DNA of 55,560 nucleotides from Pseudomonas sp. GM78 (GCF_000282475.1 NZ_AKJF01000067.1:1-55560), one strand, 5' to 3'; counted from the stretch's first letter, positions 34,392 through 44,123 are shown. The notes: generated by a model not told the origin, from the sequence alone. A program made the numbers and translations.

Positions 34392-37300
34392 TTAGCGAGA
34401 GGGTTTTGCCAGCAGGGTATACACACACGGCAGTACAAACAGGGTAAACAACGTACCAATCGACATCCCGGTGGCAATGACTGTACCGATATCGAACCGG
34501 CTTACCGCACCCGCCCCCGTAGCGATGATCAATGGCACCATGCCGAACACCATTGCCGCCGTTGTCATCAACACCGGACGCAGACGAATGGCCGCGGCTT
34601 CCTCCACCGCCTCGCGGGGCGTCAGGCCCTTGTCCTTGCGCAGCTGGTTGGCGAATTCGACGATCAGGATCCCGTGCTTGCTGATCAGGCCGATCAACGT
34701 CACCAACCCGACCTGGGTATAGATGTTCATGCTCGACCAGCCGAGGAACAGCGGCAGCAAGGCGCCGCAGATCGACAGCGGTACGGTCACCAGGATCACC
34801 AGCGGGTCGCGGAAGCTTTCGAACTGGGCAGCCAGTACCAGGAAAATGATCGCCAGTGCCAGGCCGAAGGTCACCCATAGCGCACTGCCTTCCTGAACGT
34901 ACTGCCGCGATGCACCTGCATAGTCGAAGGCAAAGCCCGCCGGCGCTTCTTCCCGGGCGATCTGCCGCACGGCGTCGATGGCTTCACCCATGCTGACCAG
35001 CGGCACCCCGGAAAGAATCGCCGAGTTGAGTTGCTGGAACTGGTTCAGTTGCCGAGGGCGCGCCCGGTCGGTCACGGTGATCAGGGTCGAGAGGGCGAGC
35101 AGTTCGCCCTGGGTGTTCTTGACGTAGTAGTTGTTCAGCCAGTCTGGGTTGTCCCGGAAGGGTCGCTCGACCTGGGCAATGACTTTGTAACTGCGGCCAT
35201 CAACGGTGAAACGGTTGATTTCCGCCTCCCCCAGCAAGGTCGCGAGTGTCCCGCCCAGATCCTGCATCGACACGCCCATCTGGGCAGCCTTGGCGCGGTC
35301 GATATCCACCACCACTTCCGGTTTGTCGAAGGCCAGGTCGACGTCGACGAAGGCGAATTTGCCCGACTCCATCGCGCGCTTTTTCACCCGATCAACCACT
35401 TGCAGCAGCAACTCGTAGTCGTTTGCGGTGTTGATGACGAACTGGAATGGCAGACCCTCGCCCGTGCCCGGCAGGGAAGGCAGGTTGAAGCCGAAAACCT
35501 GCAACCCTGAAATGCTCTCCAGCTTGGCCTGAACCTCGGGCAGGATCTCCATTTGAGTTCGGCTGCGCTCGTTCCAGGGCTTGAGCAGGAAACCGCCGAT
35601 CCCCGATTGCACGCCGTTGAAGCCGTTGATCTGGAACGACGAGTAGTACTCGGGAAACGCCTTGAAGATCGTGATGAACTCGTCGGTGTAGGTGTTCAAG
35701 TAGTCGAGGTTGGTCGGTTGCGGGGCGTTGGCCAGCATGAAAATGATGCCCTGGTCCTCCTCCGGCGCCAGTTCCGACTTGGTGAACTTGAGCAGCACGG
35801 GGATCAGGCACAGCACGATCACCGCAAACACCAGCACCACCGGCCGGGTGTTCAGGGTGCCGTGCAGCATTGTCTGGTAACGGCGCTTCAGGCCTTCGAA
35901 AATCAGGTCCAGGCGATGGGCCAGGCCCGTGGGGTTTTCATCGTGACGCAACAGCAGGGCGCACATCATCGGCGACAGGGTCAGGGCGACGATGCCGGAG
36001 ATCACCACCGCACCGGCCAGGGTCAGGGCGAACTCCTTGAACAACGCTCCGGTAAGGCCCGTCAGGAAGCCGATGGGCGCATACACCGCCGCCAGGGTGA
36101 TGGTCATCGAGACCACCGGCATGGCGATTTCCCGGGCGCCCTCGATGGCGGCGTCCAGCGGTGTCTTGCCTTCCTCGATGTGGCGGTGGATGTTTTCCAC
36201 CACCACGATGGCGTCGTCCACCACCAGGCCGATGGCCAGCACCATCGCCAGCAGGGTCAGCAGGTTAAGGGAGTAACCCATCATCTGCATGAAGAACATC
36301 ACGCCGATCATGGACAGCGGAATGGTGACTACCGGGATCACCACCGAGCGCAACGCACCGAGGAACAGGAACACCACCACTATTACGATCAGCACCGCTT
36401 CGAACAGGGTCTTGACCACCTCATCGATCGATGCCTGGATGAACAGCGTCGCGTCGTAGGCGATTTCCCCCTTGAGGTTGGGCGGCAACTGGGCCTCCAG
36501 CTCCGGCATGATCTTGCGCACTTCCTTGATCACGTCCAGCGGGTTGGCTGCGGGCGTGGCCTTGATGCCGATGTACACCGAGGGCGTACCGCCGAACGAG
36601 CTGATGGAGTCGTAGTTTTCCGCCCCCATCTCGACCCGCGCGACGTCGCGCAGCAGCACGCGACTGTCACCATCGACCTTGAGCGGGATCGCGGCAAAGG
36701 CTTCGGCTGATTTGAGTTCGGTGTTGGCGTTGATGCTGGTGACCACATACTCGCCTTTCAATTCACCAGCGGCGGAAAGGAAGTTGTACTGGCGCACCGC
36801 GTTGGTCACATCGCTGGCGCTCAGGCCGAAACCGGCCAGCTTCGCCGGGTCCAGCCACAGGCGCATGGCGAATACCTGGTTGCCGAGAATCTCGGCTTCG
36901 GCCATGCCCGGCAGGGTCGCCAGTTTCGGCTGGATGACCCGCGACAGATAGTCGGTAATCTGCGGGTTGCCCAGTTCCTTGCTGAAGAAACTGATGTACA
37001 TCAGCGCCGAGGCATCGGCGGCTTCCTTGCTCAGCACCGGGTCTTCGGCATCCTGGGGCAGCTGGTTCTTGACCTCGTTGGCCTTGGACAGCAGCTCGGT
37101 GAACAAGCGGTCGGTGTTGGAGCCGATCCGCGCGTAAATCGATATCACCGAGAAATTCTGGCGACTGACCGAGGTCATGTAGTCGATACCCTCGGCGCTG
37201 GCCAGGCTCTGTTGCAACGGTTGGGTGATGTAGCCCTGGATGGTTTCGGCGTTGGCCCCGGGGTACGCGGTGGTGACCGTGATCAGGGCATTTTCCATTT

Positions 37301-37415
37301 GCGGGTATTGGCGCAGCGGCAACTTGCTCCAGGCCTGGAAGCCCAGCAGCACAATCAACAGGCTGACGACGGTGGCGAGCACCGGGCGACGGATGAACGG
37401 GTCGGTAAAAGCCAT
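34392..37415 (-). CDS. mexW: RND multidrug efflux pump, MexW-like
   Basis: Inner-membrane HAE1-type RND exporter, 1007 residues. Start MAFTDPFIRRPVLATVVSLL, TM4 proton-relay motif GLVVDDAIVVVENIHRHIEE, and the second bundle with IGLISKHGILIVEFANQLR. By similarity and by place (next to the colRS-inaA genes) it is the counterpart of MexW of P. aeruginosa, which exports fluoroquinolones, tetracycline, chloramphenicol and others using OprM. It starts 14 bases after the adaptor stop. No outer-membrane channel or local regulator is present. Confidence 0.92.
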   Translation of the reverse strand: MAFTDPFIRRPVLATVVSLLIVLLGFQAWSKLPLRQYPQMENALITVTTAYPGANAETIQGYITQPLQQSLASAEGIDYMTSVSRQNFSVISIYARIGSNTDRLFTELLSKANEVKNQLPQDAEDPVLSKEAADASALMYISFFSKELGNPQITDYLSRVIQPKLATLPGMAEAEILGNQVFAMRLWLDPAKLAGFGLSASDVTNAVRQYNFLSAAGELKGEYVVTSINANTELKSAEAFAAIPLKVDGDSRVLLRDVARVEMGAENYDSISSFGGTPSVYIGIKATPAANPLDVIKEVRKIMPELEAQLPPNLKGEIAYDATLFIQASIDEVVKTLFEAVLIVIVVVFLFLGALRSVVIPVVTIPLSMIGVMFFMQMMGYSLNLLTLLAMVLAIGLVVDDAIVVVENIHRHIEEGKTPLDAAIEGAREIAMPVVSMTITLAAVYAPIGFLTGLTGALFKEFALTLAGAVVISGIVALTLSPMMCALLLRHDENPTGLAHRLDLIFEGLKRRYQTMLHGTLNTRPVVLVFAVIVLCLIPVLLKFTKSELAPEEDQGIIFMLANAPQPTNLDYLNTYTDEFITIFKAFPEYYSSFQINGFNGVQSGIGGFLLKPWNERSRTQMEILPEVQAKLESISGLQVFGFNLPSLPGTGEGLPFQFVINTANDYELLLQVVDRVKKRAMESGKFAFVDVDLAFDKPEVVVDIDRAKAAQMGVSMQDLGGTLATLLGEAEINRFTVDGRSYKVIAQVERPFRDNPDWLNNYYVKNTQGELLALSTLITVTDRARPRQLNQFQQLNSAILSGVPLVSMGEAIDAVRQIAREEAPAGFAFDYAGASRQYVQEGSALWVTFGLALAIIFLVLAAQFESFRDPLVILVTVPLSICGALLPLFLGWSSMNIYTQVGLVTLIGLISKHGILIVEFANQLRKDKGLTPREAVEEAAAIRLRPVLMTTAAMVFGMVPLIIATGAGAVSRFDIGTVIATGMSIGTLFTLFVLPCVYTLLAKPSR

Positions 37416-37429
37416 TGGGGGTTCCTTGA

Positions 37430-38578
37430 TCAGTCCGCGCGTGGCTGACTGTTCTTCTCGGCCAGGGTCTTGTCGTCGCTGATGGCGATGTGCGCACCGT
37501 TATCCAGTTTGATCTGGCCGGCCGTGACCACTTTTTCGCCGTTCTGCACGCCTTTGCTGATCACCACCTGCCCGTCGCGGCGTTCGCCGGTTTCAATGAA
37601 CCGCCGTTCGGCGATCAGGATCGGTTGGCCCTTGTCGTCTTTTTCCAGGCTGCCGTCTTCGGCCTTTTTCTCTGCAACGATATATAGGGAGTTGCCATAG
37701 AGCGTGTAGGTGATCGCGCTTTCCGGCACGACGATGCTCGGCCGTGGGTTGGGCAACATCACCTGCAGGCTGGCGAACATGCCGGGCAGCAGCTTGCCAT
37801 CGGGGTTGGCCAGGGTCGCGCGGACCTGCATGTTGCGAGTGCTGTTCTCCAGTTTCGGATTGATCGCACTGATGGTGCCCGGGAAGGTCTGGGACGGGTA
37901 GGCCGCGACGATGATTTCAACCGGCTGGCCGAGGGCGATCTTCGGCACCGATTGCTCGGGCACGAAAAAGTCGACGTAGAGGCTGCTGAGGTCTTGCAGG
38001 GTGGCGATCATGGTGCCACTGGCCAGGTAGTCGCCAACGTCCACCTGACGAATGCCGATGGTCCCGCTGAAGGGGGCGACGATGCTTTTTTTGCCCAGCG
38101 CAGCCTTGAGTTGATTGACCGTGGCCTTGCTCTTTTTCAGTACTGCCGACAGTCGGTCGAACTCGCCTTTGGAAATGGCCTGGCTGCCCACCAGCTGGCT
38201 ACCGCGACCGTAATCGAGCTGGGCCAGCCCGAGGTCGGCCTGGGCGGTTTCGAGCAAGGCGCTTTCCACGGCGCTGTCCAGGCGCAGCAGTGGTTGCCCG
38301 GCCTTGACCTTCTGCCCGGACTCGAACTGCAAATCGACGACCGTGCCGTCGGTCTCCAGGCTCAGGTCGACGCCTTGCAGCGCCTTGAGGGTGCCCACGG
38401 TAGGCAGGCGCGCTTGCCAGGGCCGTTCGGTGGCGGTGGCCACGGCGACGCTGATCGGCGGTTTGGGCGCAGAGAAGCCTTGGATCATCGTGTAGATGGA
38501 GAAGGCTTTGTAACCGGCCAGGATCAGCACGATCAGCAGAACAACACCCAACATGATCAGCATGCGGCGACGCAGCAT
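37430..38578 (-). CDS. mexV: RND periplasmic adaptor, MexV-like
   Basis: Membrane-fusion protein, 382 residues. N-terminal anchor (MLIMLGVVLLIVLILAGYKA), half-lipoyl motifs DGTVVDLQFESGQKVKAGQ and IVAPFSGTIGIRQVDVGDY around a short hairpin, then beta barrel and C-terminal domain. ATG 38578 is chosen with AAGGAA upstream; the open frame continues 26 codons further without a start site. First gene of the two-gene mexVW unit. A degenerate REP-type repeat lies upstream, and I saw no operator that would point to a regulator. Confidence 0.92.
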   Translation of the reverse strand: MLRRRMLIMLGVVLLIVLILAGYKAFSIYTMIQGFSAPKPPISVAVATATERPWQARLPTVGTLKALQGVDLSLETDGTVVDLQFESGQKVKAGQPLLRLDSAVESALLETAQADLGLAQLDYGRGSQLVGSQAISKGEFDRLSAVLKKSKATVNQLKAALGKKSIVAPFSGTIGIRQVDVGDYLASGTMIATLQDLSSLYVDFFVPEQSVPKIALGQPVEIIVAAYPSQTFPGTISAINPKLENSTRNMQVRATLANPDGKLLPGMFASLQVMLPNPRPSIVVPESAITYTLYGNSLYIVAEKKAEDGSLEKDDKGQPILIAERRFIETGERRDGQVVISKGVQNGEKVVTAGQIKLDNGAHIAISDDKTLAEKNSQPRAD

Positions 38579-38680
38579 ATTTCCAGTTCCTTGGAGAAAA
38601 TCAGGTGAGACAGTAGGGCACATTACCGCGAGTGGAAGCGTGAATCCAACTGGCACTTGTTACAGGCAGGCGCCAACCCC

Positions 38681-38793
38681 TGTAGGAGCGAGCCTGCTCG
38701 CGATGGACTCAAGAGCGCCGCGTTTAATCAGTAAACACGCGTAATCGTTAACGTCCATTGCGAGCATTCGAACGTCGACCGGCTGCTCCTACA
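38681..38793. repeat. degenerate REP-type inverted repeat
   Basis: Left arm begins TGTAGGAGCGAGCCTGCTCG at 38681; the right arm, ending GCTGCTCCTACA at 38793, has drifted in the middle (CCATTGCGAGCATTCG). It lies between mexV and the DUF1513 gene and is clearly related to the repeats at 29507, 42552, 44187 and 49168. Confidence 0.8.
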
Positions 38794-38806
38794 AAGAGCA
38801 GCGGGC

Positions 38807-39919
38807 TCAGATGAGGTGCAGATGGTTGTCCCAGAGCCCCGCCGGAAGTTCCAACGGTTTTGCAACCAGGTTTGTCTGACGGCAATCGTAGTACCGGCAG
38901 CGCCCCTGGCCCGAGGTCACGACGAAACCGTCGGCTACCGCGCCCACCCCGGCGCAATCGGGCAGTGGCGCGTCCAGGCGCACTTCGCCGCTGTCCAGGT
39001 CCCAGATGAAAAAGCGGTTGCCCCGAGGTGCGGTCAGCGCGACCAGGCGCAAATCGCTATGCACCGCAACGCTGGCAGTGTAGTGCCCCATGGCCTGCAA
39101 TTGATGCTCAGGCACCGGGAACGCCACGAATGGCTGGCCAGGGCGCTTGATCGCCAGCAGCTCCGAGTGTTCGTGGGCCGCCCCCATGAATTGCTGGCCG
39201 GCGACGATGGTGCCATCGCTGGCGATGCCCAGGTGACGCACGCTGTTCATCTGCTGGCCGAGGGTTTCCTTGCTCAGCAGGGTGCCGTCGCGTTGCATCA
39301 GGACCAGGCTCGGCTCCATGGCGTTGAGGTTCATCTCGACCCGGCTTTCGGCCTCAGTGCGGATGCCGCCGTTGGCCACCACCAGGGTTTCGCCGTCGGG
39401 CATCCACGACACTTGATGCGGGCCGATGCCGTGGGTGGAAATCTCGCCGCTGTGGACCAGGCGTTCACCTTCGAACCTGTACACACCGAGTAGGCCGCGA
39501 CCCGGATCGGTGGTGTCGTTTTCGGTGGCGTACAGCCAGTCACCGCTGTGGTGGATCACCGCGTGACCGTAGAAGTGCCGGTTCGCCCGCGACGTCACGG
39601 TTTGCAGCAGCGTGCCGTCACGCAGGTCGATCAGGTAGCTCTCGGTGCCCGGACGCCGGGCAACGAACAGCGCGATCGGCAATGCCGGGTGGTTGATGAT
39701 GTCATGGCAGCGCTGGCCGACCTGGGTGGCAAACACGCGGGTGCCGTCCAGCCGGTAACCGACGGCGTAGTGCTTGCCGTCGGTATCGTCCCGCGCCGAG
39801 AGCAGCAGCGGGCTTTGATCCTTGCGCTTGAACAGCGTCCAGCCGCCCAGTGTCACTGCTCCTAGCAGCAAACTCCCTAATGTCAGAGCCTGGCGTCGCA
39901 GCATGTCACTTGCCCTCAT
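38807..39919 (-). CDS. DUF1513 periplasmic beta-propeller-like protein, Tat signal
   Basis: 370-residue exported protein. The N-terminus has a twin-arginine type signal (LRRQALTLGSLLLGAVTLGG), so it is probably exported folded; the rest has repeated strand patterns as in WD/YVTN propellers (GLLGVYRFEGERL, WLYATENDTTDP) and belongs to DUF1513. Function is unknown. ATG 39919 overlaps the stop of the imelysin-like gene by one base (TGATG); a second ATG, six codons in, lies nearer the Arg pair. It is the last of the run icmP, di-haem protein, second imelysin, DUF1513, a set that occurs together in pseudomonads and suggests a shared periplasmic iron-related task. Confidence 0.82.
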   Translation of the reverse strand: MRASDMLRRQALTLGSLLLGAVTLGGWTLFKRKDQSPLLLSARDDTDGKHYAVGYRLDGTRVFATQVGQRCHDIINHPALPIALFVARRPGTESYLIDLRDGTLLQTVTSRANRHFYGHAVIHHSGDWLYATENDTTDPGRGLLGVYRFEGERLVHSGEISTHGIGPHQVSWMPDGETLVVANGGIRTEAESRVEMNLNAMEPSLVLMQRDGTLLSKETLGQQMNSVRHLGIASDGTIVAGQQFMGAAHEHSELLAIKRPGQPFVAFPVPEHQLQAMGHYTASVAVHSDLRLVALTAPRGNRFFIWDLDSGEVRLDAPLPDCAGVGAVADGFVVTSGQGRCRYYDCRQTNLVAKPLELPAGLWDNHLHLI

Positions 39920-40983
39920 CAGTCACCGTCGTTGGCGTTGAAGCCCAGTTGGATGCCCAGCGCCTTGGCCAGCTCGCCTTCGTGCAGGCGGTGGACGACG
40001 TTGAGGCTGTCGTAGAGATCGTTGAGTTGCTGGCGACCGGCGTCGTCATTGAGCATTTCGGTCAACGAGCGCTGGTTGCTGGCGAACAGTTTCAACGAGG
40101 CGGCATAGGCGGCGTCGATCTTGTCGGCCAATGGCTTCTGCTCGCTCGGCAACAGGCCGCGCAGGCCTTTGTTGTCGACACCTTCCCACACGGTTTTGGC
40201 GGCGGCCAGGCTGGCCTCCAGGGCGGTCAGGGACGACTGGCTACGCCAGGCATCGGCCTGGAACGGCTGCGGCACGCCTTTGCTCTGGCGGCCCATCGGC
40301 GTACCGAGCTTCTTCTTCAAGGTATCGAGGGCGGTGACCTGCACACGCAACAGGTCGGCGATCGCTTCGTGGGAATCGGCGTAACGCTGGTTCGGGAACT
40401 TGCTCATCTGCGCGAGCATGCCGTCGGTGTTGTTCCAGCTTTTGAGGATTTCTTCAGCCAGTTCTTTCTGGCGCTCGCCAATGGCGATCAGCAGTGGGCA
40501 GTACTTGGCCTTTTGCTCGGCATTGGCCACATCAGGCTTGCTGTCGAACAGGATGTATTCGTAGGCCGACAGGCCTTGAACCACCACGCTGGACTTGGCC
40601 AGGGCGGCGGCATCGATCTGCGGTTGTGCAGTGACCAGTTGCTCGACCTGGCGGCCGACCAGGTTCTTCTTGTCCGGCCAGAATTGCACCTGCCAGGCAC
40701 GGTTGCCCTCGGCCAGTGGACCAATCAGCAGCGGCTGCAGCTCGGCCCAGGCTTTTTGCGCGTGCAGGAAGTCGGCGCGGGCGGTTTCGAGGTTCGCCTT
40801 GCCTTCGCAGTAGGCGAGGGCGCTGACGGCCAACTGGCGGTCTGCTTCAACCCAGCGGGTGTAGGTCGGCAGAATCACTGACTTGGCGATCGCGGCCGAG
40901 GTGACGGCTTGTGGGTCCTGCGGCGAGCAGGCGCCCAAGGCTAGCGCGGCAAGGCTGGTGAACAACAATTTGGGACGGAACAT
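39919..40983 (-). CDS. imelysin-family lipoprotein lacking the HxxE histidine
   Basis: 354-residue predicted lipoprotein (lipobox ALGACSP, Cys19) of the imelysin/EfeO-like helical family (Peptidase M75 fold). The central motif reads GLSAYEYILFD, so the His of the HxxE metal motif present in the first imelysin (icmP) is replaced by Ser while the Glu is kept. It may therefore bind metal differently or act as a structural partner. The start is ATG 40983, 26 bases after the di-haem gene stop, and its end overlaps the DUF1513 start by one base, so these genes form an operon. Confidence 0.88.
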   Translation of the reverse strand: MFRPKLLFTSLAALALGACSPQDPQAVTSAAIAKSVILPTYTRWVEADRQLAVSALAYCEGKANLETARADFLHAQKAWAELQPLLIGPLAEGNRAWQVQFWPDKKNLVGRQVEQLVTAQPQIDAAALAKSSVVVQGLSAYEYILFDSKPDVANAEQKAKYCPLLIAIGERQKELAEEILKSWNNTDGMLAQMSKFPNQRYADSHEAIADLLRVQVTALDTLKKKLGTPMGRQSKGVPQPFQADAWRSQSSLTALEASLAAAKTVWEGVDNKGLRGLLPSEQKPLADKIDAAYAASLKLFASNQRSLTEMLNDDAGRQQLNDLYDSLNVVHRLHEGELAKALGIQLGFNANDGD

Positions 40984-41009
40984 GTCGGGCTCCCGCGGGA
41001 AGATGCGTA

Positions 41010-42437
41010 TTAAAGGGAATTCAAGAAGGCCAGCAACGCAGCGCGCTGCTCGGCATTGAAAGACAAAACCTGTTGCTGCGCCGCTGTTGCCTCGCCGCCA
41101 TGCCAGAGCACGGCTTCGAGCAGATTGCGGGCGCGGCCGTCATGCAGGAACTGGGTGTGGCCACTGACGGCTTCAGTCAAACCGATGCCCCACAACGGCG
41201 GGGTGCGCCAGTCGCGGCCTCCGGCCTGGAATTCAGTGCGGTTGTCGGCCAGGCCGTCGCCCATGTCATGCAGCAGCAGATCGCTGTACGGGCGAATCAC
41301 TTGATTGGCCAGTTCAGGTTCGGCGGCGTTGGCGGCGGTGGTGTACTTGGGGGTGTGACAGGATTGGCAGCCGGCCTGGTAGAACAGGTTCTTGCCGGCC
41401 AGAACCTCAGGTGTGCCGACATCGCGGCGTGCCGGTACGGCGAGGTTGCGGGTGTAGAACAGCACCAGGCGCAGGATATTGTCGCTGACTTCCGGCTCGC
41501 CATCGGGGCCATTGCCACTTGTGGCCTGCTTGCAGGCCGTTTGCGTCTCGGTGCAGTCGTCAAAGGGTCTCAGGCGGGTGGTGAGGCCCATATCGCCGGA
41601 AAACGCGTGAACATTTTGTTGATTGAGGTTCGGCTGCCCGGCTTTCCAGCCAAATCGCCCGAGCACGGTTTTCTGCTGCACGTCATCCCAGACCTGGTTC
41701 GGGCGTCCGGCAATGCCGTTTTTCGCTTTAGCCTGCGCGTGCGCATTTGCCAGGATGGCCTCTTCGGGAATGGCCTCCAGCAAGCCCAGGCCAATCATCG
41801 GCGGCGCCACACGTGCCGAGAATCGCGTGTCGGGGTGCATCGGGCCGTAGTTCAGTTGAGTGATGTTCAGGCTCGGTTTGCGCAGCTCGATTTCGGTACC
41901 GTCCTTGAAACGAACCATCACCGGCGTGTAATCGACCCGCACCTTGCCTTCCGGCATGACGCCAGGCACGGCCATGTCCTGGAACTGCCCGCCATACACC
42001 GGCTCAGGTACGACACCCTGTTGCTCGATGACCTTGGCGTAGGCCGGGGTGTCGGGAATCGACAGGCGTACCAGCATCGACACCGCATTGCGCGCATCGG
42101 GCGCCGGCGGGTGACCGCGGCCATCCTTGATATGGCAGCCCTGGCAGGCGTTGGTATTGAACAGCGGGCCGAGGCCGTCGCGGGCGGTGGTGGTCGACGG
42201 AGCGATCACCCAGGGGTTGCGAAAGAAACTGTTGCCGACGCTGAAGTCCACGCGCCGCGACGGAGGCAGGTTGGCGGAGGGCAGCGAAAAGGCGTTCTGG
42301 TCGGTCTTGCGCACGGTCGTGCCACCGCCGGAGCGGGCTTCACCGGGTTCGGCCTGGGTGAACTTCGGGGCGTCATCGCAAGCACTCAGGCCAAGGGCCA
42401 GCAACAGTGCGGACAAGCGAAGAGGCAGCGAGGGCAT
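41010..42437 (-). CDS. di-haem (DUF1111) thiol-oxidoreductase-like lipoprotein
   Basis: 475-residue periplasmic lipoprotein (lipobox GLSACD). Two CxxCH haem c attachment motifs are visible: NACQGCHIKDGRG and GCQSCHTPKY, as in di-haem cytochromes of the DUF1111 family annotated as thiol oxidoreductases. A C-terminal GHTQFLHDGRARNLLEAVLWHGGEA is the family hallmark and is shared with the cytochrome c peroxidase/MauG group. ATG 42437 is chosen with AGGA six bases upstream; the open frame runs 12 codons further. It follows icmP after 272 bases that contain a terminator and a REP repeat, so it may have its own promoter. Confidence 0.9.
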   Translation of the reverse strand: MPSLPLRLSALLLALGLSACDDAPKFTQAEPGEARSGGGTTVRKTDQNAFSLPSANLPPSRRVDFSVGNSFFRNPWVIAPSTTTARDGLGPLFNTNACQGCHIKDGRGHPPAPDARNAVSMLVRLSIPDTPAYAKVIEQQGVVPEPVYGGQFQDMAVPGVMPEGKVRVDYTPVMVRFKDGTEIELRKPSLNITQLNYGPMHPDTRFSARVAPPMIGLGLLEAIPEEAILANAHAQAKAKNGIAGRPNQVWDDVQQKTVLGRFGWKAGQPNLNQQNVHAFSGDMGLTTRLRPFDDCTETQTACKQATSGNGPDGEPEVSDNILRLVLFYTRNLAVPARRDVGTPEVLAGKNLFYQAGCQSCHTPKYTTAANAAEPELANQVIRPYSDLLLHDMGDGLADNRTEFQAGGRDWRTPPLWGIGLTEAVSGHTQFLHDGRARNLLEAVLWHGGEATAAQQQVLSFNAEQRAALLAFLNSL

Positions 42438-42551
42438 CAGACATCCTGCAAGACGAGCAAAACAAGGGCGCAAAGTCTAACAGGGGATGGGAATTTGAAT
42501 AAGAGGAATTATCGTTTGCTTGATGTGGTTGTCCGGCAAACCGCGATCCCC

Positions 42552-42641
42552 TGTGGGAGCGGGCTTGCTCGCGAAAGCGGTGGGTCAGCAAACATCATCG
42601 TTGAATGTGAAACCGTATTCGCGAGCAAGCCCGCTCCCACA
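42552..42641. repeat. REP-type inverted repeat inside the imelysin locus
   Basis: Perfect 24-base arms 42552-42575 and 42618-42641 (ends TGTGGGAGCGGGC / GCCCGCTCCCACA). It lies between icmP and the di-haem gene, downstream of the icmP terminator. Confidence 0.92.
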
Positions 42642-42665
42642 TTGGTCAGTGTTCAGGCAGGCATG

Positions 42666-42693
42666 AAAAAGGCGACCCGAAGGTCGCCTTTTT
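42666..42693 (-). terminator. terminator downstream of icmP
   Basis: AAAAAGGCGACC (42666-42677), loop CGAA, GGTCGCCTTTTT (42682-42693); A/T runs on both sides. It lies 17 bases past the icmP stop and would stop or reduce transcription into the di-haem gene. Confidence 0.9.
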
Positions 42694-42709
42694 ATTCAGC
42701 CAGCGTTGA

Positions 42710-44065
42710 TCAGAACTCGTGATCAGCGTTGTCCGGGTTCAGGTCGCTGATGCCCAGTTTGCCAGCGGCGGCTTCGATCGAACCGGTCTGCTTGACCAGG
42801 GATGCGATGGCGTCACGGACGATCTGGTTACCGGCGGTGTTGCCGGCAGCGATCAGCTGGTCGTAGTGCTCACCCTTGTTGGCGTGGTCGACGATGACCT
42901 GCATTTTGGCTTCGGTCGCAGCCAGGTCGGCTTTCAGGGCGGTGTCTGCCGCCGGATCGACCTTGGCCACCAGGGACGACAGGCTGGCGCCGGTCATTTT
43001 GGTGCCGTCGACACGGGTGTATTCGCCCAGGTACACGTTACGCACGCCTTTGGCATCGTAGAACTGCGAGTTGTGGGTGTTGTCGCTGAAGCAGTCGTGT
43101 TCGTCTTCCGGCGAGTTGGCTTCCAGGGAAACCTTCATGCGCTCGCCCGCCAGTTCGCCCAGGGACAGGCTACCCATGCCGAACAGCATTTTACGCAGGC
43201 CGCTTTCAGCCGGTTCCGCTTCCAGGGTGGCGCGGTAGTTGTCGGCCACGTTCGGCTTCCAGTTACCGACCATTTCTTCCAGGTCGCTGACCAGCAATTG
43301 AGTCACGGATTTGAGGTAAGCGCGGCGACGATCGTTGTGACCGCCGGTGGCGCCTTTGCCTTCCAGGTAGTCGGACGCTGGACGGTTGCCGGCGCCAGGG
43401 CCGGTGCCGTTCAGGTCCTGGCCCCAGAGCAGGAATTCGATGGCGTGGTAGCCGGTGGCGACGTTGGCCTCGGAACCGCCCAGCTCGTTCAGGCTGGCGA
43501 GTTTTTCCGGGGTGATGTCCTTCACGTCGACCTTGTCTTCTCCAACCTGGATTTGCGTATTGGCGATGATGTTGGCCGTGGCGCCAGGGTTACCCAGTGC
43601 GTGCTCGTAGGATTTGTCGACGTAGTCGATCAAGCCTTCGTCCAGTGGCCAGGCGTTCACCTGACCTTCCCAGTCGTCGATGATGGTGTTGCCAAAGCGG
43701 AACACTTCGCTCTGCAGGTAAGGAACGCGAGCAGCGATCCAGGCAGCCTTGGCGGCTTTCAAGGTATCGGCGTTCGGCTTGGCGAGGAACGCGTCGACGG
43801 CTGTTTGCAGGGTTTTCGCGGTAGATTCGGCATCGCTGTAAACGGCGAAAACCATGTCGGCGTAATGCGCGACAACGGCTTTGGCAGCTGCTTCGTCGAC
43901 CTTGCTGGCAGCGGCAGGGGCTGCGGCGGGTGCTACCGGGGCTGCGGCAGTGCTGGCCGCTGGCGCAGGAGCGGCCGCTTTTTCTTTGTCTTTGCCTTCA
44001 CCGCAACCGGCGAGGGAAATTGCGATGGCCAACAGACTGGCGGTAGCCAGAGGCATACGAATCAT
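42710..44065 (-). CDS. icmP: imelysin-family metalloprotein IcmP
   Basis: Exported lipoprotein of about 451 residues (lipobox SLAGCGEG) with an Ala/Pro-rich linker and the helical imelysin domain. The metal motif is complete: TGYHAIEFLLWGQDLNG (HxxE). The P. aeruginosa counterpart was described as an insulin-cleaving outer-membrane metalloprotease; related EfeO/imelysin proteins are thought to take part in iron uptake, so protease activity may be secondary. ATG 44065 is preferred because AGGA stands eight bases upstream; ATG 44074 would overlap that site. A 27-base palindrome resembling a Fur box lies about 60 bases upstream. It heads the locus but is followed by its own terminator. Confidence 0.9.
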   Translation of the reverse strand: MIRMPLATASLLAIAISLAGCGEGKDKEKAAAPAPAASTAAAPVAPAAAPAAASKVDEAAAKAVVAHYADMVFAVYSDAESTAKTLQTAVDAFLAKPNADTLKAAKAAWIAARVPYLQSEVFRFGNTIIDDWEGQVNAWPLDEGLIDYVDKSYEHALGNPGATANIIANTQIQVGEDKVDVKDITPEKLASLNELGGSEANVATGYHAIEFLLWGQDLNGTGPGAGNRPASDYLEGKGATGGHNDRRRAYLKSVTQLLVSDLEEMVGNWKPNVADNYRATLEAEPAESGLRKMLFGMGSLSLGELAGERMKVSLEANSPEDEHDCFSDNTHNSQFYDAKGVRNVYLGEYTRVDGTKMTGASLSSLVAKVDPAADTALKADLAATEAKMQVIVDHANKGEHYDQLIAAGNTAGNQIVRDAIASLVKQTGSIEAAAGKLGISDLNPDNADHEF

Positions 44066-44123
44066 GGCGAACATCCTGCTTCGAGAGGGGGTGGTATAAC
44101 GCGTCCGGCGCGCAAAACTGCCA

